From NCBI GenBank assembly GCA_009786625.1, contig WQRT01000044.1:5341-14142 (forward strand): 8,802 nt of DNA. Reading direction: 5' to 3'. A program made the translations under genes and the position numbers. The stretch is from Treponema sp. GTDB taxonomy: Bacteria; Spirochaetota; Spirochaetia; Treponematales; Breznakiellaceae. The notes beneath the pieces were generated by a model. That model made no database searches. It was given only the letters and a program-made list of their open reading frames with translations, and was not told where the DNA came from. Positions 4,751 to 8,802 of the stretch are shown here, one piece after another (within the stretch, counting starts at the first letter, position 1; each line of letters starts with the position of its first letter).

Positions 4751-6565
4751 ATGGCGTATAACCATTATATTCTGACCTGCAGCGGAACGGCCTGTGAATC
4801 CAACAAGGGTATTGAGCTTTTTAAACAGCTTAACGCCGAAGCGGAAAGACAGGGCGTTAAAGATCAGGTACAGATAGTTAAAACAGGCTGTTTCGGCTTC
4901 TGTGAAAAAGGGCCGATCGTAAAAGTTCTGCCGGAAGATTCATTTTATGTCGAAGTAAAACCGGACGACGCGAAGGAAATTATCGCCGAGCAGGTGGTAA
5001 AGGGAAGGGAAGTAAAGCGGCTCCTTTATAATGAAGGAAAAGAGCAAAAAGCGTCTTTCGCCGAGCATGAAATCCCGTTCTATCAAAAACAATTCCGCGT
5101 GGTTCTCCGCAACTGCGGCGTTATAAACCCCGAAGTAATTGACGAGTATATCGCGCGCGAGGGTTACTCCGGCCTTGAGAAAGTCCTTTTTGAATGGACA
5201 CCCGAGCAAATCATCGAAGAGATGAAACAATCAGGGCTACGCGGAAGAGGCGGCGCTGGATTCCCCACATGGCTAAAATGGGATTTGGCTCGTAAGGCGG
5301 CAGGAGATCAGAAATACGTTATCTGCAACGCCGACGAAGGCGACCCGGGCGCGTACATGGATCGTTCTACGATCGAAGGCGACCCGCACTCGATCATCGA
5401 AGGCATGATAACGGCAGGCAAGGCAATCGGCTCCAATCAGGGTTATGTTTACATCCGCGCCGAATATCCGCTTGCGATTGAACGTTTAAAGATCGCCCTT
5501 AAACAGGCGCGTGAGTACGGTCTTGTTGGTAAAAATATTCTCGGCTCCGGATTTGATTTTGATATTGAAATAAGGCTCGGCGCGGGCGCGTTTGTCTGCG
5601 GCGAGGAAACGGCGTTGATCAAATCCGTAGAAGGCAACCGCGGAATGCCGGTTCCCAAACCGCCGTTCCCGGCGAATAAGGGGTTGTGGCAGAAACCCAC
5701 AATCATCAACAATGTCGAGACACTGGCGAATGTTCCCGTTATTACCGCGAGGGGCGGAGCGTGGCTCGCCAAGCTCGGCACTGAAAAATCCAAAGGAACA
5801 AAAGTATTCGCCCTTACCGGAAAAGTTAAAAACTCAGGGCTTGTCGAAGTCCCGATGGGAACAACGTTACGCGAACTTGTGTACGATGTCGGCGGCGGCA
5901 TAAAAGATGGAAAGAAATTCAAGGGTGTGCAGTCAGGCGGACCTTCAGGCGGCATCCTGACCGAAAAATCGCTCGATGTTCCCATTGATTTTGAATCCCT
6001 TTTGGCAAACGGCTCGATGATGGGCTCAGGCGGCATGATCGTCATGGACGAGGATGACTGCGTTGTTGACGTGTCACGCTTTTACATGGAGTTCTGCGTC
6101 GAGGAATCCTGCGGAAAATGTTCTCCATGCCGTATCGGAACGACACAGATATTGAAGCACCTTGAAAAAATTACATCAGGCAAAGGCACAGAAGATGATC
6201 TGCAAAAGCTGGAAGACATCGGACACGCGATCACGAAAGCGTCGCTTTGTATGCTGGGCATGACCGCGGCGAGTCCTGTAATGTCAACCATTAAAAATTT
6301 CCGTAATGAATATCTTGAGCACATTCACGATAAAAAATGCTGCGCCGGTAAATGTAAGAAACTTTTAAGCTTTACAATTGATCCGCCGAAATGTATCGGC
6401 TGCGGGCTTTGCGCGAAAAAATGCCCTGCAAGCTGTATTGTTCCGGAAGAAGCGTCAAAGTATCCGGACAAGAAAAAACCGCCGTATAAAATCAATATGG
6501 CGGATTGTCTTAAATGCGGCGAATGTCAGGCCGCATGTAAATTCAACGCGGTACTAAAGGCTTAA
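4751..6565 (+). CDS. hydB: [FeFe]-hydrogenase flavin subunit HydB (NuoF family, NAD(H)/FMN, with ferredoxin domains)
   Basis: 604 residues. Domains in order: thioredoxin-like [2Fe-2S] domain (Cys10, Cys15, Cys47, Cys51); NuoF core with FMN/NAD(H) loops LRGRGGAGFP, CNADEGDPGA and GAGAFVCGEETALI; [4Fe-4S] site ESCGKCSPCR (Cys454, Cys457, Cys460) with the distant Cys500; a His/Cys patch (HIHDKKCCAGKC, Cys530, 531, 535); and a C-terminal 2[4Fe-4S] ferredoxin (Cys548, 551, 554, 558 and 586, 589, 592, 596). It oxidises or reduces NAD(H) at FMN and passes electrons to HydA; the extra terminal domains are those found in electron-bifurcating HydB and HndC proteins. The His/Cys patch is where bifurcating enzymes have been described with a zinc site. 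AAGGGGG begins 18 bases before the start. The gap to hydA is 11 bases. All expected ligands are present; NAD versus NADP preference cannot be read safely. Confidence 0.95.
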   Translation: MAYNHYILTCSGTACESNKGIELFKQLNAEAERQGVKDQVQIVKTGCFGFCEKGPIVKVLPEDSFYVEVKPDDAKEIIAEQVVKGREVKRLLYNEGKEQKASFAEHEIPFYQKQFRVVLRNCGVINPEVIDEYIAREGYSGLEKVLFEWTPEQIIEEMKQSGLRGRGGAGFPTWLKWDLARKAAGDQKYVICNADEGDPGAYMDRSTIEGDPHSIIEGMITAGKAIGSNQGYVYIRAEYPLAIERLKIALKQAREYGLVGKNILGSGFDFDIEIRLGAGAFVCGEETALIKSVEGNRGMPVPKPPFPANKGLWQKPTIINNVETLANVPVITARGGAWLAKLGTEKSKGTKVFALTGKVKNSGLVEVPMGTTLRELVYDVGGGIKDGKKFKGVQSGGPSGGILTEKSLDVPIDFESLLANGSMMGSGGMIVMDEDDCVVDVSRFYMEFCVEESCGKCSPCRIGTTQILKHLEKITSGKGTEDDLQKLEDIGHAITKASLCMLGMTAASPVMSTIKNFRNEYLEHIHDKKCCAGKCKKLLSFTIDPPKCIGCGLCAKKCPASCIVPEEASKYPDKKKPPYKINMADCLKCGECQAACKFNAVLKA

Positions 6566-6576
6566 GGGGGAATAAA

Positions 6577-8346
6577 ATGATTAACATTACAATAAACGGT
6601 AAAACGCTTGAAGTTGAGCCGGGGACGACGATCCTCGACGCGGCGAAAATGGTGAATATCAAAATTCCAACCCTTTGCTATAACCCCGACCTTGTTCCGT
6701 GGGCATCATGCGGCTTGTGCATTGTGCGCTTAGCGGGTTCCGCCAAGATGGTACGCGCGTGCTGTACCGCCTGCGAACCTAACATGAACATCGTCACCCA
6801 TGACGCCGAGATCATTTCGGTGCGGCGCACGGTTCTTGAGCTGATACTTTCAAATCACCCCAATGACTGTTTACAATGTCCGCGCAACCAGTCCTGCGAG
6901 CTTCAGGATTTAGGCGCGGAGTTCGGTCTGCGTGACGCGCCGTTCATTAAAGTGAAGAATGAAATCCCGGTTGACGATTCAAACCCCGCGATTGTTCTTT
7001 GCCCGGAAAAATGCATCCGCTGCGGCAGATGCGTAAAAGTGTGCCAGGAAGTGCAGAATGTCTGGGCGCTTGAATTTCTTGGACGCGGCATAAAGGGAAA
7101 GATCGCAAGCGCCGCCGACACTCCGTTAGGTGAAAGTCCGTGCATCAAGTGCGGGCAGTGCGCCGCGCATTGTCCCGTCGGGGCTATTTACGAGCGCGAC
7201 GACACCGCGAAAGTGTGGAGAGCATTGCAAGACAGCGATAAACATTCCGTCGTGCAGATAGCCCCCGCTGTCCGCGTCGCGTTAGCTGAAGAGTTCGGGC
7301 TTCCTCCCGGAACGGTGTTTACAAAAAAAATATATGCCGCTCTTCGCAAACTTGGTTTTAAAACGGTCTTTGACACGAACTTTTCGGCAGACCTTACGAT
7401 CATGGAAGAAGGCAGCGAACTTGTAAAACGTCTTAACGACAAGGGAAGCGCGATTCCTTTGATCACTTCCTGCTGCCCCGCGTGGGTCGACTATATGGAA
7501 AAATATTATGCCGACATGATCCCCAATTTCTCTACGGCGAAATCGCCGCAGCAGATGATGGGCGCGATGATTAAAGCATATTGGGCGGAGAAAGCCTCGG
7601 TTGATCCTGCGAAGGTGTTTTCCGTTTCCGTCATGCCATGTACCGCGAAAAAATGGGAAACAAAACGCAACGACGGAATGAAAAGCGCAGGGAAATTCCT
7701 CGGCAAGGACACAGGCTACGATGTCGATATCGTAATTACAACGCGCGAACTTGCCCGCATGATCAAACAGGCCGGCATCGAAATTCTTAAACTTGACGAT
7801 GAAGACGCTGACAATCCGCTTGGACCGTACACGGGTGCGGGGACAATTTTCGGCGTTACAGGCGGCGTAATGGAAGCCGCGGTGCGCAGCGCGTACTACC
7901 TTGTTACAAAAAAGGAACTTCCCGATGTCAACTTTAAATCCGCTCGCGGGCTTGAAGGCGTTAAGGAAGCGGAAGTTGATTTCGGTAACGGGCTTAAAAT
8001 TCGCATAGCGGTCGCGCATCAAATGGGTAATATAGCCGCCGTGCTTGATAAAATCCGCGAGGCGAAAAAAGCCGGAAAGGAAGCGCCTTACCATTTTATC
8101 GAAGTAATGGCATGCCGCGGCGGATGTATCGCGGGCGGCGGGCAACCGTATGGCTGCACGGACGATATCCGTAAACAGCGTACAAGCGGCATCTATAAAG
8201 ACGACGAGAAATCCCAATACCGCTGTTCGCATCAGAATCCGTTTATCAGCCAGGTTTACAGTGAGTTCCTCGGAGAACCAGGCGGCCATAAAGCGCATGA
8301 CCTTCTGCATACCAAATATGTTGAACGTCCGTTGTATCTAAAGTAA
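6577..8346 (+). CDS. hydA: [FeFe]-hydrogenase catalytic subunit HydA (group A, multimeric NAD-linked type)
   Basis: 589 residues, cytosolic, no twin-arginine signal. In order: plant-type [2Fe-2S] domain (Cys34, 45, 48, 62); His-Cys3 [4Fe-4S] site (His94, Cys98, 101, 107); a two-cluster ferredoxin domain (Cys146, 149, 152, 156 and 189, 192, 195, 199); and the H-cluster domain with all three signatures, TSCCPAW (Cys299, Cys300), MPCTAKKWE (Cys355) and MACRGGCIAGGGQP (Cys513, Cys517). Cys299 and the glutamates of MEEGSE (278, 281) correspond to the proton path of clostridial hydrogenase, so the enzyme should be catalytically competent. It reversibly makes or splits H2 and exchanges electrons with HydB. 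Unlike some HydA proteins there is no additional C-terminal [2Fe-2S] domain. AAGGGGG lies just before the start. The H-cluster maturases HydE, HydF and HydG must be encoded elsewhere. Confidence 0.97.
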   Translation: MINITINGKTLEVEPGTTILDAAKMVNIKIPTLCYNPDLVPWASCGLCIVRLAGSAKMVRACCTACEPNMNIVTHDAEIISVRRTVLELILSNHPNDCLQCPRNQSCELQDLGAEFGLRDAPFIKVKNEIPVDDSNPAIVLCPEKCIRCGRCVKVCQEVQNVWALEFLGRGIKGKIASAADTPLGESPCIKCGQCAAHCPVGAIYERDDTAKVWRALQDSDKHSVVQIAPAVRVALAEEFGLPPGTVFTKKIYAALRKLGFKTVFDTNFSADLTIMEEGSELVKRLNDKGSAIPLITSCCPAWVDYMEKYYADMIPNFSTAKSPQQMMGAMIKAYWAEKASVDPAKVFSVSVMPCTAKKWETKRNDGMKSAGKFLGKDTGYDVDIVITTRELARMIKQAGIEILKLDDEDADNPLGPYTGAGTIFGVTGGVMEAAVRSAYYLVTKKELPDVNFKSARGLEGVKEAEVDFGNGLKIRIAVAHQMGNIAAVLDKIREAKKAGKEAPYHFIEVMACRGGCIAGGGQPYGCTDDIRKQRTSGIYKDDEKSQYRCSHQNPFISQVYSEFLGEPGGHKAHDLLHTKYVERPLYLK

Positions 8347-8353
8347 CCGGCAT

Positions 8354-8359
8354 AAGGAG
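8354..8359 (+). promoter_or_regulatory. Ribosome binding site of the permease gene
   Basis: AAGGAG lies 6 bases before ATG 8366 in the 19-base gap after hydA. No hairpin terminator or promoter fits in this gap, which supports read-through from hydA. Confidence 0.75.
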
Positions 8360-8365
8360 TATCAG

Positions 8366-8802
8366 ATGGATAAGTTCTTTGGAATCACCGGCAGCGGGTC
8401 AAATGTCCGTACAGAAGTTCTTGCGGGCATTACCACATTCTTTACAATGGCGTATATTATCCTTGTCAATCCTACCGTTCTTTCTGAAACGGGAATGAGC
8501 TGGAACGGCGTTTTTGTAGCAACAATTCTTGCTTCTGTAATCGGAACATTGATCATGGGACTGGTCGCGAATGTTCCTTACGCTGTAGCTCCCGGTATGG
8601 GGCTTAACGCTTTCTTTACATACTCAATCTGCATCGGGCTTAACTTTAAATGGCAGGAAGCGATGGCGATGGTTTTTATCTGCGGTATCGTCAATATAAT
8701 TATTACAGTTACGGGAATAAGAAAAGCGATAATTAAAGCGATTCCGAATACGCTTCAACTTGCGATGAGCGGCGGTATCGGTCTTTTTGTCGCTTATATC
8801 GG
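8366..8802 (+). CDS. AzgA-type purine (adenine/guanine/hypoxanthine) permease, partial (C-terminus beyond window)
   Basis: The first 145 codons are visible; the frame is still open at the window end. The N-terminus reads MDKFFGITGSGSNVRTEVLAG, then successive hydrophobic segments: TTFFTMAYIILVNPTVL, VFVATILASVIGTLIMGLVA, and a third after the hallmark VAPGMGLNAFFTY. This N-terminus and the APGMGLNAFF loop are typical of the AzgA branch (COG2252) of the NCS2/xanthine-uracil permease superfamily, proton-coupled importers of adenine, guanine and hypoxanthine. Full family members have about 430-450 residues, so roughly a third is seen. The gene follows hydA by 19 bases with its own strong Shine-Dalgarno and may be part of the hydrogenase transcript; a functional link, for instance with purine fermentation, is only a possibility. 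The exact base preference cannot be told. Confidence 0.88.
   Translation, partial: MDKFFGITGSGSNVRTEVLAGITTFFTMAYIILVNPTVLSETGMSWNGVFVATILASVIGTLIMGLVANVPYAVAPGMGLNAFFTYSICIGLNFKWQEAMAMVFICGIVNIIITVTGIRKAIIKAIPNTLQLAMSGGIGLFVAYI

Noticed and set aside
5449..6045. 198-codon open frame antisense to hydB
   Set aside because: It lies opposite the conserved NuoF core; its Pro/Ser-rich translation is a typical antisense shadow.
7282..8310. Long open frame (342 codons) antisense to hydA
   Set aside because: It mirrors hydA, whose Fe-S and H-cluster motifs are unmistakable. Its translation is rich in Arg, Phe and His without domain logic, as expected from the complement of a codon-biased gene, and it has no independent support.
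1..8802. CRISPR array, insertion sequence, tRNA or rRNA
   Set aside because: No regularly spaced repeats, transposase frames, terminal inverted repeats or cloverleaf-like sequences were seen; nearly all the window is explained by protein-coding genes.

Overview
The window carries two divergent gene blocks around a 96-base intergenic region (3198-3293). The right block is a complete multi-subunit [FeFe]-hydrogenase operon of the HydABC / Hnd type, followed by the start of a purine permease gene. The left block, on the minus strand, holds two tandem cyclic-nucleotide-domain/GGDEF signalling proteins, then a TAXI-type TRAP solute-binding lipoprotein, then the start of a DUF1850 membrane protein. 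The hydrogenase type implies an anaerobic, fermentative or H2-metabolising bacterium. The mix of soluble FeFe hydrogenase, TRAP-TAXI transport, cNMP-GGDEF proteins and moderate GC suggests a gut-type anaerobe, perhaps a spirochaete (Treponema-like) or a clostridial relative. That taxonomic guess is weak: no rRNA or marker gene is present.

Left block, read right to left: 3197-2208 encodes a cNMP-like + GGDEF-like protein in which the key residues of both domains are degenerate. After 6 bases, 2201-1191 encodes a paralogue-like protein with an apparently intact cNMP pocket, an RxxD inhibitory site and an SGDEF active-site motif. A strong-looking sigma70-type promoter then begins inside the end of that gene and drives the TAXI lipoprotein (1144-197). 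The DUF1850 frame overlaps the TAXI stop and runs off the window. It has no ATG, GTG or TTG start and seems to begin at ATA, in an 'ATAA' overlap that looks like an altered ATGA junction.

Right block: hydC (3294-3785), a small GHKL ATPase-domain protein (3785-4315), a HndB-like thioredoxin-fold protein lacking one cluster cysteine (4336-4734), hydB (4751-6565), hydA (6577-8346), then an AzgA-type purine permease (8366 to beyond the window end). Gaps are -1 to 20 bases, no terminator is visible, and most starts have a clear Shine-Dalgarno, so one transcript is likely. HydA carries the H-cluster and an electron wire, HydB the FMN/NAD(H) site with extra N- and C-terminal Fe-S domains, and HydC a [2Fe-2S] cluster. 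Together they would couple H2 to NAD(H) and probably ferredoxin, i.e. electron bifurcation or confurcation. The hydrogenase maturases are not in this window.

The core system is known. The less understood parts are the ATPase-domain protein and cysteine-poor HndB-like protein embedded in the operon, the intact/degenerate signalling pair divergent from it, and the DUF1850 start.
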